A stretch of 64,000 nt of DNA from Methanolobus zinderi (GCF_013388255.1 NZ_CP058215.1:2533332-2597331), one strand, 5' to 3'; positions 18,298 through 26,726 are shown, numbered from the stretch's first letter. Notes: a model not told the origin generated them from the letters alone. Made by a program: numbers and translations.

Positions 18298-19473
18298 TCA
18301 TACAATAAACTCTTTTTCCATTTCCGTGAGATTCTCAAAACCATCATCCGTTACAAGAATAAGGTCCTCAAGACGGATGCCTCCCACATCGGGATAGTAA
18401 AGACCAGGTTCTATGGTAATGATATTGCCGGCTTCCAGAACCGTGTCACGCTCACCCACAAACGGAGCTTCGTGTATCTCAAGGCCGACACCATGACCAG
18501 TGGAGTGAATAAAACCGCTTTGCGAACCGCTTCTGGTGGTATCGTATCCCCTCTCTTCGAACACATCACAAACCCTGCCATGTATATCACTGCATTTTAC
18601 TCCGGGCTTTATCATTTCAATGGCAACTTCCTGAGCTACATGCACTGCCTCATACATATCTTTCAGCCTTTCTGATGCATCACCTTTGAGTACTGTACGG
18701 GTCATGTCGGCAAAATAGCGATTCTTCTTGCTGCGAGGGAATATGTCTATAACAACAGGTTCATCCGCCCGGAGCACACCCGTACCCTCCCAGTGAGGAT
18801 TTGCGGAACCCTTGCCACATGCCACAATAGTGCCCTCTGACTCACAGCCGTGTTCAAGAAGAGTAATATCGATCTGGTGACGCACTTCTTCCGCTGTAAG
18901 GTCAAAACCATTATAGTTGAGTTTGCCGTCTACGATCTCGGACTTGTGTATCATATTAACCGCTGCTTCCATGGCAAGATTGCAGGCATTCTGTACCGTC
19001 TTTACCTTTTCGATCTCCTGTTCACTCTTGCGGGAACGTAGCTGCTGGAATGGGCTTTTAATAGCCTCGAAGGAAAAGCCTTCTTCTTTGAGAGTCTGTG
19101 CTATGTGATACGGGAAATCCCTTGGAACAGTTATCCTGCGAGCGCCATGATGCTGCAGTATCTCAGCCAGGCAGTCACAGTATGCAAGGGAAGGATCTCC
19201 TCTTTCCTTTATCTTGTCCCGGTACTTACATTCCTGAAGTGTACGTATCTGTGATACCCTTGATTCATTCTCCGCACGTCCGCGTTCCATATCAGAGATC
19301 AGCAGGATCTCATCGGCCTCCTTTGTCTGGATATAGGCGAAGGAATCGGAAGCAAAGAAACTGGAGGAATAGTACATATCGGCATTACCGGAATTACCTA
19401 CGATCATGAAAGCATCTGATCTGTGATCCTTAAGAGTATCACTTATATCAAGAGGATTCTTTTCTTTTGTCAT
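18298..19473 (-). CDS. Xaa-Pro aminopeptidase-like M24 peptidase
   Basis: The 391-aa protein has an N-terminal creatinase-like domain and a C-terminal M24 catalytic domain with metal ligands in VVIDIFPRSKKNRYFADMTR, HSTGHGVGLEIHEAPF and IITIEPGLYY plus a final Glu in GIRLEDL. It is expected to hydrolyse X-Pro dipeptides or short peptides in the cytoplasm. The start is ATG 19473, giving MTKEKNPLDIS; the frame is open further upstream but without a good start. A TATA-like TATTAAATA at about 19485-19493 lies just upstream. It precedes map by 43 bases. Confidence 0.88.
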   Translation of the reverse strand: MTKEKNPLDISDTLKDHRSDAFMIVGNSGNADMYYSSSFFASDSFAYIQTKEADEILLISDMERGRAENESRVSQIRTLQECKYRDKIKERGDPSLAYCDCLAEILQHHGARRITVPRDFPYHIAQTLKEEGFSFEAIKSPFQQLRSRKSEQEIEKVKTVQNACNLAMEAAVNMIHKSEIVDGKLNYNGFDLTAEEVRHQIDITLLEHGCESEGTIVACGKGSANPHWEGTGVLRADEPVVIDIFPRSKKNRYFADMTRTVLKGDASERLKDMYEAVHVAQEVAIEMIKPGVKCSDIHGRVCDVFEERGYDTTRSGSQSGFIHSTGHGVGLEIHEAPFVGERDTVLEAGNIITIEPGLYYPDVGGIRLEDLILVTDDGFENLTEMEKEFIV

Positions 19474-19647
19474 ACGGAGTATTCTGTATTTAATAGTACA
19501 AAATTGTTCCCAGTGTGGGATTTCTGGCAGCAGCAAAGGCATGAGTGTAACAGAAAGATATTATGTACAGAACTGACGGATCTTTGAACATAAGTTGCCA
19601 TAGAAAGTGCATACCGGATATATACACCTCCATAAGAACCTCCTGAT

Positions 19648-20037
19648 ATGCAGAATACAAACAGTCATCAAACAAACATCCTGGCTGACATGGCATTTTT
19701 TCTGCATGATATAAGGTACATCATCCTGTTCTACGTATTCGGTGATTTTTTAACAACCCGACATGCACTGGCATATGGTTTTGAAGAAAACATATTCCTG
19801 CGATCGGTCATGGCAGAATACGGAGTATGGTCATTCCTGATACTGAAGCTTGTTTTCCTGATAATAGTATATTATAACTACAAGTTACTGAGACAGGAAA
19901 GTGCAGGATGGAGAAGGCTGTGGGAAATATCAAAGAAGTTTATAATAAGCGTGGGTATTTTCCTTGTATTCAACAACCTCATGGTTATCTTTCTGGAATG
20001 CAGCTTTCTGGAGATAATTAAGAGTATACCTCTTTAA
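19648..20037 (+). CDS. Small membrane protein with DFLTT motif, 129 aa
   Basis: There are three to four predicted membrane helices (about residues 22-40, 58-78, 92-118). The phrase FGDFLTTRHALAYGFEENIF resembles the D-x-x-T-T ... G-x-x-E-x-N signature of DUF5658-like small membrane proteins; that assignment is tentative and the function unknown. TATATA at 19618-19624 is about 25 bases before the ATG, indicating a leaderless transcript. It is divergent from the M24 peptidase gene. Confidence 0.65.
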   Translation: MQNTNSHQTNILADMAFFLHDIRYIILFYVFGDFLTTRHALAYGFEENIFLRSVMAEYGVWSFLILKLVFLIIVYYNYKLLRQESAGWRRLWEISKKFIISVGIFLVFNNLMVIFLECSFLEIIKSIPL

Positions 20038-20083
20038 TGATGACCATGCTGATCTATAATATCAATATTCTGAAATGAAATTC

Positions 20084-20524
20084 TTACGGGAACGGCAGTA
20101 TGAACACCGAGTTCACTTCAATACCAGTGATAACCGGACTCATCCTGTCAATATCCTCCTTTGAAAGGCCTGACATGTTAAAAGTCACTTCATCCTCCAC
20201 ATGGATATAAGATTCCACAGCTATGCTTTCATTGACATATACTCTCTGACTATCAGAGACCATTCTACTCTCGAATTCGTCTCTGAAGGCAGGTTCAACG
20301 GATTCCACGAATATCTCTTTGCTACCCGGATTATACAGGGTCAGATTATATGAGTAGAGTTGTATATCCGTATCATTACCGTCTGCTGCGCCCATGGTCT
20401 GAGTACTTTCCTGAATGAGAAGAATATCTTCCTGTGATTGGTCAGAATTATCCCATGGCAATGAAATTCCAATCATTAACCCGAATAAAAACAGGATTAT
20501 TCCGAATGTCAGTGTTTTGTCCAT
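20084..20524 (-). CDS. Membrane-anchored extracellular protein A, 146 aa
   Basis: The protein is unrecognised. Residues 5-22 form a single hydrophobic helix (FGIILFLFGLMIGISL), then about 120 residues of polar sequence with several N-x-S/T sites, expected outside the cell. It resembles the next gene upstream in architecture (signal anchor plus small beta domain). GAGGTTT precedes the ATG. It follows that gene by 32 bases, so both are probably made and act together at the cell surface. Confidence 0.65.
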   Translation of the reverse strand: MDKTLTFGIILFLFGLMIGISLPWDNSDQSQEDILLIQESTQTMGAADGNDTDIQLYSYNLTLYNPGSKEIFVESVEPAFRDEFESRMVSDSQRVYVNESIAVESYIHVEDEVTFNMSGLSKEDIDRMSPVITGIEVNSVFILPFP

Positions 20525-20556
20525 AGTATAAACCTCAATCAGAATGATTATTATTA

Positions 20557-21003
20557 TTAATTTTGTGATTCTATTGTAAGACTGCTGTTGTGGACCTGAT
20601 TCCTGTCCAGGTCTTCGATCACCATATCCATCTCGTATACAGCTGATTCCTGCCTGGGAACCTCAAAAAATATAGGATTCTCAGCAGAAACATCTTCATA
20701 CAGCCTGTTATCACCGGCAGCTATTGTGTTATTGTTTTCTCTTATGTCGTAGTCAGCATAGTAGTCAGCAATCATATCAGGATTGCGTGGTATATATGTG
20801 AACACAAGACGATCTTCATAACCGTAGGTTCTGGCAATGAAATCATCATTTTCCAGCAATTCTCCGTCTATACTTGCAACCTGTTCACCACTCTCTTGAA
20901 CATCGCTTACCGTACAATAGAAATTTCCGATAAAGACAAGTGCAAAGGCAAGTATAAGCAGAACAATGAATGATATAAGAATAGTTTTTAAAATTTTAGT
21001 CAA
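20557..21003 (-). CDS. Membrane-anchored extracellular protein B, 148 aa
   Basis: The protein is unrecognised. A strong N-terminal membrane helix (ILISFIVLLILAFALVFIG, about 8-26) is followed by an acidic, Asn-rich extracellular domain of about 120 aa with no Cys beyond the one after the helix. It uses a TTG start with a very good ribosome site (GGAGG, nine bases before), which fixes the start. It heads a two-gene unit with protein A. The likely TATA box is ATTTATAGA near 21054-21062, and a perfect palindrome lies just upstream. Confidence 0.65.
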   Translation of the reverse strand: MTKILKTILISFIVLLILAFALVFIGNFYCTVSDVQESGEQVASIDGELLENDDFIARTYGYEDRLVFTYIPRNPDMIADYYADYDIRENNNTIAAGDNRLYEDVSAENPIFFEVPRQESAVYEMDMVIEDLDRNQVHNSSLTIESQN

Positions 21004-21074
21004 GCAGTGCTGCCTCCATAATATGTTCTAAGTGAAAAGATACACAAAGTTTTCTATAAATCTTGTGTAAACTG

Positions 21075-21086
21075 CGAACCGGTTCG
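21075..21086. promoter_or_regulatory. Perfect 12-bp palindrome CGAACCGGTTCG
   Basis: It sits between the Msr-like regulator gene and the two surface-protein genes, immediately upstream of the putative TATA box (about 21054-21062) for the latter. The position and perfect symmetry suggest an operator, possibly for the adjacent regulator. It could also be the hairpin behind that regulator's stop codon. Confidence 0.35.
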
Positions 21087-21089
21087 AAG

Positions 21090-21869
21090 TTATTTTTCAA
21101 AGGAAGTTACAGGCACTGATCTCTTCCGGTAATACTCGAAGAGTTCCTGTCCCCATTCGAGTGCTTTATGTCCTTTGCATACGAGTTGTTTGCTGTCATA
21201 TTCATAAGATTTTGTCAATAACCTCATAACAGAACAGTGATCGTTGATCGAAAAGGACACCAGATCCATCTTATCTTTGTATATGAATAGCTTCACGGAG
21301 TCTGTTGATAGTAATTCCCTGAAATCTTCAAAATATTCCTCCCTGATTTTCTCAAAGAGTTTTTCAGAAACAATTAACGATGCGTCTATGTCCCTGTCCA
21401 TGAGGTCCAGGAAAATCTGGAGATGGTCCGGGTGAAGGAATGAAACAAAGGAATTAACGTACTCGGACTTCTTACTGGTTTCTATGAATTCCTCGTTGAG
21501 CTCAAAAATATTGTACATGTCTGGCTCTATTATAGTGCATGGATCGAGCTCTTCCAGCCTTTTCAGGAGATACCCGGGGATGAAATCCAGATCATGACTA
21601 CCCCAGTAATCGACGTTCTCTTCCAGAACGTTCACAGTACCAATTGCGGGGAGCATTCTGTCAAGAATAAGTTCTCCAATGGATGTGAGTTCATAGGACT
21701 GACCGTTCTTGGAGATAAGATGAGTTTCTTCCAGAACCTTTGCCTGCGGGAGCAAGGCCTGTCTGCTTGTATTAAGACCACAAAGAAGAGAAGTTATCTC
21801 TACAGGACCATCTTTCAGCATCAAAAGCATGTTTTTTCTTTTCTCGGATGCAAAAAGTACATCTAGCAA
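21090..21869 (-). CDS. Winged-helix regulator of the methanogen DUF1724/Msr type
   Basis: The 259-aa regulator has an N-terminal winged helix (about residues 3-75; EITSLLCGLNTSRQALLPQA is the helix-turn-helix region) and a larger C-terminal domain containing DPCTIIEPDMYNIFEL and HPDHLQIFLDLMDRDIDASL, typical of the DUF1724 family common in Methanosarcinales. The Msr regulators of methanol methyltransferase genes belong to this family; the target here is unknown. The only available start is TTG 21869 without a clear ribosome site, so the first residues are uncertain. It is upstream of the surface-protein pair on the same strand. Confidence 0.82.
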   Translation of the reverse strand: MLDVLFASEKRKNMLLMLKDGPVEITSLLCGLNTSRQALLPQAKVLEETHLISKNGQSYELTSIGELILDRMLPAIGTVNVLEENVDYWGSHDLDFIPGYLLKRLEELDPCTIIEPDMYNIFELNEEFIETSKKSEYVNSFVSFLHPDHLQIFLDLMDRDIDASLIVSEKLFEKIREEYFEDFRELLSTDSVKLFIYKDKMDLVSFSINDHCSVMRLLTKSYEYDSKQLVCKGHKALEWGQELFEYYRKRSVPVTSFEK

Positions 21870-22035
21870 CGCTTTATTTATTGTTCCACCAACCCGGATC
21901 CATTTGCCCGGTGCAAGATTAAACCTTACAGTATTAGAACTTTACCGGCTGTGAAGAAAAGATTAACTGATTGAATAAAAACAAGCAGATGTTACAAATC
22001 TGCATGCAAATTGTTCTAATAGCCTTAACTTGCGC

Positions 22036-22143
22036 TTAGAGATTTGTTAATCCTGCAACCATAACCACTGCAAACATCAATGTAAGATACAGGAATGTTA
22101 GTACCAGAACTTTGAGTACTCTTACATCGCCACAATCGTTCAT
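22036..22143 (-). CDS. Candidate 35-aa single-span membrane protein
   Basis: An ATG-initiated frame reads MNDCGDVRVLKVLVLTFL... and ends GLTNL. It consists of a short polar head and one hydrophobic helix (about residues 10-31), a sensible small membrane protein. A TATA-like CTATTTATG at about 22178-22186 lies 35-43 bases before the start. No family is recognised, and a chance reading frame of this length cannot be excluded. Confidence 0.4.
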   Translation of the reverse strand: MNDCGDVRVLKVLVLTFLYLTLMFAVVMVAGLTNL

Positions 22144-22327
22144 ATCTACCATAAGAAATAATAGCGAACCTTTCCATAAATAGTTATGTTTGTGTATTAA
22201 TTTCATATAGCAGGCTGAATAAAAACACCACTAGAATAGCACAAATAATTTTTCAGTAGCAATAGCTAACTCAGATAACAGTCATAATTGCCACGTTTGA
22301 CAGGAATACAGCAAAAATACACATAAT

Positions 22328-22465
22328 TCCAAAGGACTTCATCAAGGAACTCAGAGGCGATAGCGAGAAGAAACTATGGATACCTATGACCAGATCTCAC
22401 CCGATGAGATGAAAGTCGCTTACATGAAGCATATGCCGGAGCTGGATGTAAAATCAGCCATATAA
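22328..22465 (+). pseudogene. Remnant of tyrosine recombinase C-terminus (copy 1)
   Basis: The stretch encodes PKDFIKELRG, then after a frame break near 22374 MDTYDQISPDEMKVAYMKHM and a stop at 22463-22465. It matches the end of the recombinase remnant at 23086-23658 almost base for base. Only the last ~45 residues, including the region of the catalytic Tyr (DTYDQI), remain, and they are out of frame with the preceding part. It is a decayed duplicate. Confidence 0.7.
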
Positions 22466-22476
22466 TATAAATTCAA

Positions 22477-22677
22477 TTATGTTTCAAAAATAAGCATGGC
22501 ATGAGAGTCTATTTCCTGATCTTCGTTGACTTCTTCAACGACCGAGGAACCCATTGCATCTTTAAGATCTGCCAGGCAATTAGCACATAACAGATAACTA
22601 CCAACTTTACGAAGATATCCTTTTTCTATTGCTTCATATCCAAATTGACGATCACAAAAGAAACATTCATGGAACAT
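22477..22677 (-). CDS. Small two-CxxC zinc-ribbon-like protein, 66 aa
   Basis: The motifs CFFCDRQFG and LLCANCLADL, about 30 residues apart, form a likely four-Cys zinc site. The acidic C-terminus (EEVNEDQEIDSH) has no motif. Function not recognised; such proteins are common in archaea near regulatory or mobile genes. ATG 22677 is preferred over GTG 22695 because a TATA-like AATTATAAGC (about 22700-22709) would place transcription start at about 22680, making it leaderless. Confidence 0.6.
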   Translation of the reverse strand: MFHECFFCDRQFGYEAIEKGYLRKVGSYLLCANCLADLKDAMGSSVVEEVNEDQEIDSHAMLIFET

Positions 22678-22938
22678 AGTAATATATTGACCCACATAGC
22701 TTATAATTTTAATTAATTACTTATGTTTTAATATAAATAGATAAAATTAGTTTTAAGATATTGATATTTTATAATTGACTAAGAGATCTGCAAAAAACTC
22801 TTTAGAAGTTGTTTTGAGTTTATTTCGCTATTATCCGGCATCATTCAAAATTAATTACACAAATATTTAAATAAAATCATGACATTAAAATAATTAGTAG
22901 GATGCAAAATATTCGATGAATGAGCATAGCCAATTGTG

Positions 22939-23064
22939 TTTTAATTAGCACAAGCATCCTACCCATGAATTATTGACCACACTATGATTTGTACCACCCC
23001 ACCAAGCCCAAACACTATAGATCTTTTTCTGTGGTCAATAATTTACAATCATTGCTAATTAAAA
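22939..23064. repeat. Nested palindromic element
   Basis: Two perfect inverted repeats share one centre: an outer 12-bp pair TTTTAATTAGCA / TGCTAATTAAAA (22939-22950, 23053-23064) and an inner 14-bp pair AATTATTGACCACA / TGTGGTCAATAATT (22968-22981, 23030-23043) around a 48-base core rich in CACC. A third 9-bp pair, GTAGGATGC / GCATCCTAC (22897-22905, 22954-22962), overlaps on the left. It fills most of the gene-free stretch 22696-23085, just before the recombinase remnant, so it may be its attachment or control region or a small palindromic mobile element. The remaining bases of that gap hold nothing I recognise. Confidence 0.6.
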
Positions 23065-23085
23065 AATCCTTTTAAACTTTAGTGA

Positions 23086-23658
23086 AAACTGCAACCATTT
23101 CTAATTCATCTCAAAGACGAAAGAAAACTAACTCTGGCAACCATAAACGCCTACTTCGCAAGTCTTAGCACCTTCTTTGATTTCCTGGAGTTTGAAGGAG
23201 TTCTCCAGAGGAACGAACTTGCAAAGTTTCGCAAAAGATACCTTCGTCACTCCAAGAAGAACCATACACCGGAAAAGAAACAGCTCATCAGCATAGAACA
23301 GATGAAAGAGTTCATCCTCCCCATAAAGTTACTGGAACACCAGACCTTAGTGCTCTTCCTGGCAAAGACAGGCAACAGGATCACAAGAAGCCCCATTTAC
23401 CGGATAGTAACAGACTACACCGAAAAGTTCGGCATACACAACCCGAAAGGCCACTTACACGAAAAGTTTACTCCGCATTGCTTATGGGTATGGTTTACAA
23501 CCTGGCTTAGAAGATCCGGAATGTCAAAGGACTTCATCAAGGAACTCAGAGGCGCCACCAGAGGCGAGGCCATGGATATATACGACCAGATCTCACCCGA
23601 TGAGCTGAAGGTCGCTTACATGAAGCATATGCCAGTGTTGAGAATAGGTCCACAGTAA
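23086..23658 (+). pseudogene. Tyrosine recombinase/integrase, inactivated (copy 2)
   Basis: The frame is open from 23086 but lacks a proper start codon. It begins with a SAM-like core-binding region (HLKDERKLTLATINAYFASL) and ends with the catalytic region (PHCLWVWFTTWLRRSGMSKD ... DIYDQISPDELK). Two defects are visible. About 90 residues of the usual catalytic domain are missing between AKTGNR and ITRSPIYRIV. The HxxR box reads HCLW, losing the catalytic Arg. The terminal Tyr (DIYDQI) persists. This is a dead integrase, presumably the relic of whatever brought the 22-26.5 kb island. Confidence 0.75.
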
Positions 23659-23819
23659 AGTTAATGAGCACTTTTTCATTAATTCTTGTTGAAACCACTT
23701 ATAGAGGTTGATATAGTGATGTATATCGCCTAGGTTAAAATTCTATAGCACCCCACATCAATCTACTAAGGTAAGCAAAAAGAGTTATCAGAAAAGTGCA
23801 TTTAAATTTTATTATATTC

Positions 23820-24002
23820 GGCTTTGTAGAAATCTTCATGCCATAATCTCAACTGTGGAAGATACAACCACGAGGACACAGAGTTCACGGAGGGATATTT
23901 GTTTTCATTCTCTGTGAATTCCGTGGTTTAAACTTAATGTGGAGGTTATCTACAGAGCCTGATATCCAATTACTCTAAAATTATGAATATTTCTACAGAA
24001 CC
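23820..24002. mobile_element. MITE-like palindromic element, about 183 bp
   Basis: The ends form a 20-bp terminal inverted repeat with 17 matches (23820-23839 GGCTTTGTAGAAATCTTCAT; 23983-24002 is its complement with three changes). Inside are a second copy of the end motif (TCTACAGAGCC, 23949-23959) and an imperfect palindrome ACCACGAGGACACAGAG / CTCTGTGAATTCCGTGGT (23867-23883, 23910-23927). It has no coding capacity. It occupies the gap 23659-23992 and overlaps the last codons of the secreted-protein gene at 23993, supplying its TAG stop. Confidence 0.6.
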
Positions 24003-24751
24003 GCAGTATCAACATGTTTCCATAAATAAGAAAAAACGTTCATATCTATAATTTTAAACTTGGAAGATGGCTGTATTAAAACAAAAGTAGGTCTGAGTTT
24101 TGTTTTATCAGATGAAAAAAAACTCAAATCCAAATTTGAATATATTAAATTTTCTGAGCTTGGTGGTCTCTTAATAATAAATGAGTTATCCCCCTCCACA
24201 CTAGAAGAGACGGATTCATTGAACTTAGAAGGATTGTTTTTCCAGTTCATTGGGGTCTCATAGTACTCTTTTAAAGTCTTTTTTGATAAAACATCTAATG
24301 CTTCTGGAAATATTTTTTCTATATACTCACCCATTGTTATGTCTGTACCGTAAATTTCTTCTAATACTTCCTTTTTATCCTCTGTCATGTCAAAATTATA
24401 CTCTTCTTTCTTTTGAGTAATGGCAGGTACTATTTCAAAAGATATGGTTGTAGGCATCATTTCATTTTTGTTGTTTTGATGCACACCCGACGTAGGTTCG
24501 AAATTAGCAACCATGCCAATTTCTTCCAGTTCACTCTCAATTTGCATAATCTTTTTAGTTTGCACTATAACTTCTTCGAATGATGAATTTTCATCGGCTA
24601 CAATTTTGTTGTATTCATCTACTAAATCCGAAAGGTGATTCTCTAATCTATTTCTATCTTCTATGTTAATATTTTCATTTGCCAGTATGGTTTGTGTAAA
24701 GAAACACACAATCAACAACAAACCTAACAATACACCTTTTATTTCTTTCAT
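23993..24751 (-). CDS. Secreted paralogue 2, C-terminally truncated, 252 aa
   Basis: No known family recognised. It has a signal peptide (VLLGLLLIVCFFTQTILA, cut near residue 24), then a helical charged domain (RLENHLSDLVDEYNK, DENSSFEEV) and a conserved core shared with the neighbour: NFEPTSGVH, EIYGTDITMGEYIEKIFPEA and FSYLWK. Against that neighbour (315 aa) it stops just after FSYLWK, about 60 residues early, and the final codons lie in the terminal repeat of the element at 23820-24002. No strong ribosome site precedes the ATG. The AT-rich composition differs from core genes. Confidence 0.65.
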   Translation of the reverse strand: MKEIKGVLLGLLLIVCFFTQTILANENINIEDRNRLENHLSDLVDEYNKIVADENSSFEEVIVQTKKIMQIESELEEIGMVANFEPTSGVHQNNKNEMMPTTISFEIVPAITQKKEEYNFDMTEDKKEVLEEIYGTDITMGEYIEKIFPEALDVLSKKTLKEYYETPMNWKNNPSKFNESVSSSVEGDNSFIIKRPPSSENLIYSNLDLSFFSSDKTKLRPTFVLIQPSSKFKIIDMNVFSYLWKHVDTAVL

Positions 24752-24989
24752 TGTTTCGTGTCCAAAGCACCATTGTTCAGTTTAGAAAAATGATTTGCAT
24801 TACATATCACAATAACATCTACCCTACATATAAATAATTGACATTAATGTACATAAATTAAAAGATATTCGACGAATGTGTAGACCCTTACACAGATTCT
24901 CGCCATTCAAAAAATTAAGACAACCAAGAATACAAATATGTCCCATGATATCGAAACAAAAAAGGGGATAATTCCCCCTAAAAAGATGT

Positions 24990-25937
24990 TTAAATAGCCC
25001 CCACTGGTTTGACATCGCAAGTAGATACAGCAGATGCATATAGTGGCCAACAGCCAAGCGGATACACGCAGAAATGGTTTCCTTGAGTATAATAAGAACC
25101 ACTAATAACTGTTTTCTCCTTACTTGCTTCTACTTTTCCAGTATTATAGCCAACTTTGAAAACAGAATCTTGCGGAACAGTCTGACTAGTTTTCCATAGG
25201 TATGAAAAAACCTCCATCTCTGGGATTGGGCATTTGTAATATGGAGAGATTACAACTGACGTAGATTTAAATTTTACACTACTAGATGATAGTACGGATA
25301 AATCAGAGCTATGGAGTACAGAATAAGTTGTTGATGTTGCCATTATGTCATCAGAAGATTTGTCCTTACCATAAGTGGAAGAGAGGGATTCATTACACAT
25401 ATAAGGATTATTACTCCAGGTCATTGGGGTCTTATAGTACTCATTCAAAGTCTTTTTTGGTAAAACATCTAACGCTTCTGGAAATATTTTTTCTATATAC
25501 TCACCCATTGTTATGTCTGTACCGTAAATTTCCCCTAATACTTCTTTTTTGCCTTCATTCATTTCAAAAACATATGCTTCTTGACTTTCCTTGCTTTTCT
25601 TATCACTGTTTGAAACTATTTTGAAGGACATTGTTGCAGGCATCACCTCATTTTTCTTATTTTTGTGCACACCCGATGTAGGTTCAAAATTGACAACCAT
25701 GCCAATATCTTCCAGTTCATCCTCAATTTGCATGATCAATTCAACTTGCGCTTGAACTTCTTCGAATGATGAATTTTCATCAGTTACAATTTTGTTGAAT
25801 TCATCTACCACGTCTGAAAGGCGATTATCTAATTTAGTTACCTCTGCCGTGCCCACATTTTCATTTGCCATCGTTATTGATGTAAATAGACATACAATCA
25901 AAAACGAAACTAACATTAATTTATTCATATTTTTCAT
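24990..25937 (-). CDS. Secreted paralogue 1, full length, 315 aa
   Basis: This is the intact member of the tandem pair, with no recognised family. Signal peptide at residues 1-24 (KLMLVSFLIVCLFTSITMA), helical charged region to about 75, NFEPTSGVHKNKKNEVMPAT, the shared segment EIYGTDITMGEYIEKIFPEA, then a Ser/Thr-rich beta-like part. The extra C-terminal third has three Cys (NHFCVYPLGCWPL, STCDV) that may form disulfides outside the cell. AGGAG lies eight bases before the ATG. The 240-base gap to the second paralogue contains no other gene; separate transcription is likely. Confidence 0.7.
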   Translation of the reverse strand: MKNMNKLMLVSFLIVCLFTSITMANENVGTAEVTKLDNRLSDVVDEFNKIVTDENSSFEEVQAQVELIMQIEDELEDIGMVVNFEPTSGVHKNKKNEVMPATMSFKIVSNSDKKSKESQEAYVFEMNEGKKEVLGEIYGTDITMGEYIEKIFPEALDVLPKKTLNEYYKTPMTWSNNPYMCNESLSSTYGKDKSSDDIMATSTTYSVLHSSDLSVLSSSSVKFKSTSVVISPYYKCPIPEMEVFSYLWKTSQTVPQDSVFKVGYNTGKVEASKEKTVISGSYYTQGNHFCVYPLGCWPLYASAVSTCDVKPVGAI

Positions 25938-26543
25938 GGAATTACTCCTATATTTGCTAGTTTTAAACTAAAAAAGTATTCATATTTTAGCTAAATTTAT
26001 TTACTTTTCTAGTAATAAACTTTATAACAATACAAAATATATAACATTATCTACAGAAGAAAAATTGTTTAAATTTGGAGTAGTTGTATATAACATAAGT
26101 TATCAAATGAAAGTACGACTACCGCTGTAAATTAAATCCAATCTAGAAATTCAATGGAGTTTTATAAAAAGTATAAAGTCAAAAATAACTGCTCAGAGCC
26201 GAGATCCAATATACAATAGCATAAAGTCATAGCAGTATATGAAATGCAGCTGGCTACAAAAACGAGCAAAATAAAACAATACCAGTTTTTACAAATCGAT
26301 TATTGTTACAACTTATAAATCTCTCAAACAAAACAAGAGCAAATAGCATCAACATATACAATAGACGGATTATCAGAATTTTGAATGCATTTGAGTTGCC
26401 GCATTCATTAATACGTACCATACCAAAAACTAGAAAAACATTGTACAAATAATTGTATAACTACCTTATTTTTTAATGAAGTTTTGATAAAAACTGCTAT
26501 ATATAAACAAAAATACATAAAACTCTTCATGGAGTTTTAAAAC
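25938..26543. other. AT-rich gene-free stretch of the island
   Basis: About 600 bases of very AT-rich sequence separate the secreted paralogues from tRNA-Asp. I see the promoter zone of paralogue 1 at its left end, but no convincing coding region. One minus-strand frame of 64 codons (26254-26448) is hydrophobic yet has no ribosome site or recognisable sequence. No CRISPR repeats or RNA-like stems stand out. Confidence 0.5.
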
Positions 26544-26567
26544 AAAAAAAAACCCGGACAAGCCAGG
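26544..26567 (-). terminator. Terminator of tRNA-Asp
   Basis: On the minus strand, 13 bases after the tRNA 3' end, a 5-bp hairpin (CCTGG, loop CTTGT, CCGGG) is followed directly by nine T. This is a compact intrinsic-type terminator. Confidence 0.6.
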
Positions 26568-26580
26568 AAAAAGTTATTAA

Positions 26581-26653
26581 CGCCCGAACCGGGATTCGAA
26601 CCCGGGTCGGAGCCTCGACAGGGCTCCATGATAGGCCTCTACACTATTCGGAC
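26581..26653 (-). tRNA. tRNA-Asp (GTC)
   Basis: A 73-nt cloverleaf on the minus strand: acceptor GTCCGAA with TTCGGGC and discriminator G; anticodon stem GAGCC/GGCTC with loop CTGTCGA, giving anticodon GTC; T arm CCGGG-TTCGAAT-CCCGG. CCA is not encoded. A TATA-like CTTTATATC at about 26701-26709 lies about 50 bases upstream, so it has its own promoter. Its 3' end borders the AT-rich island, a classic integration position. Confidence 0.95.
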
Positions 26654-26726
26654 ATTCTGCGGTTTTCGCTTGTGAGCACCCCTTAATGGATGTTCTGAGA
26701 TATAAAGCTTTTCATGATTTTGGAAG

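Noticed and set aside
23820-24002. Classical insertion sequence
   Set aside because: The unit is under 200 bp and has no transposase frame; only a non-autonomous element fits.
26254-26448. Hydrophobic 64-codon minus-strand frame in the island
   Set aside because: AT-rich DNA readily gives hydrophobic frames; no ribosome site, promoter or family pattern supports it.
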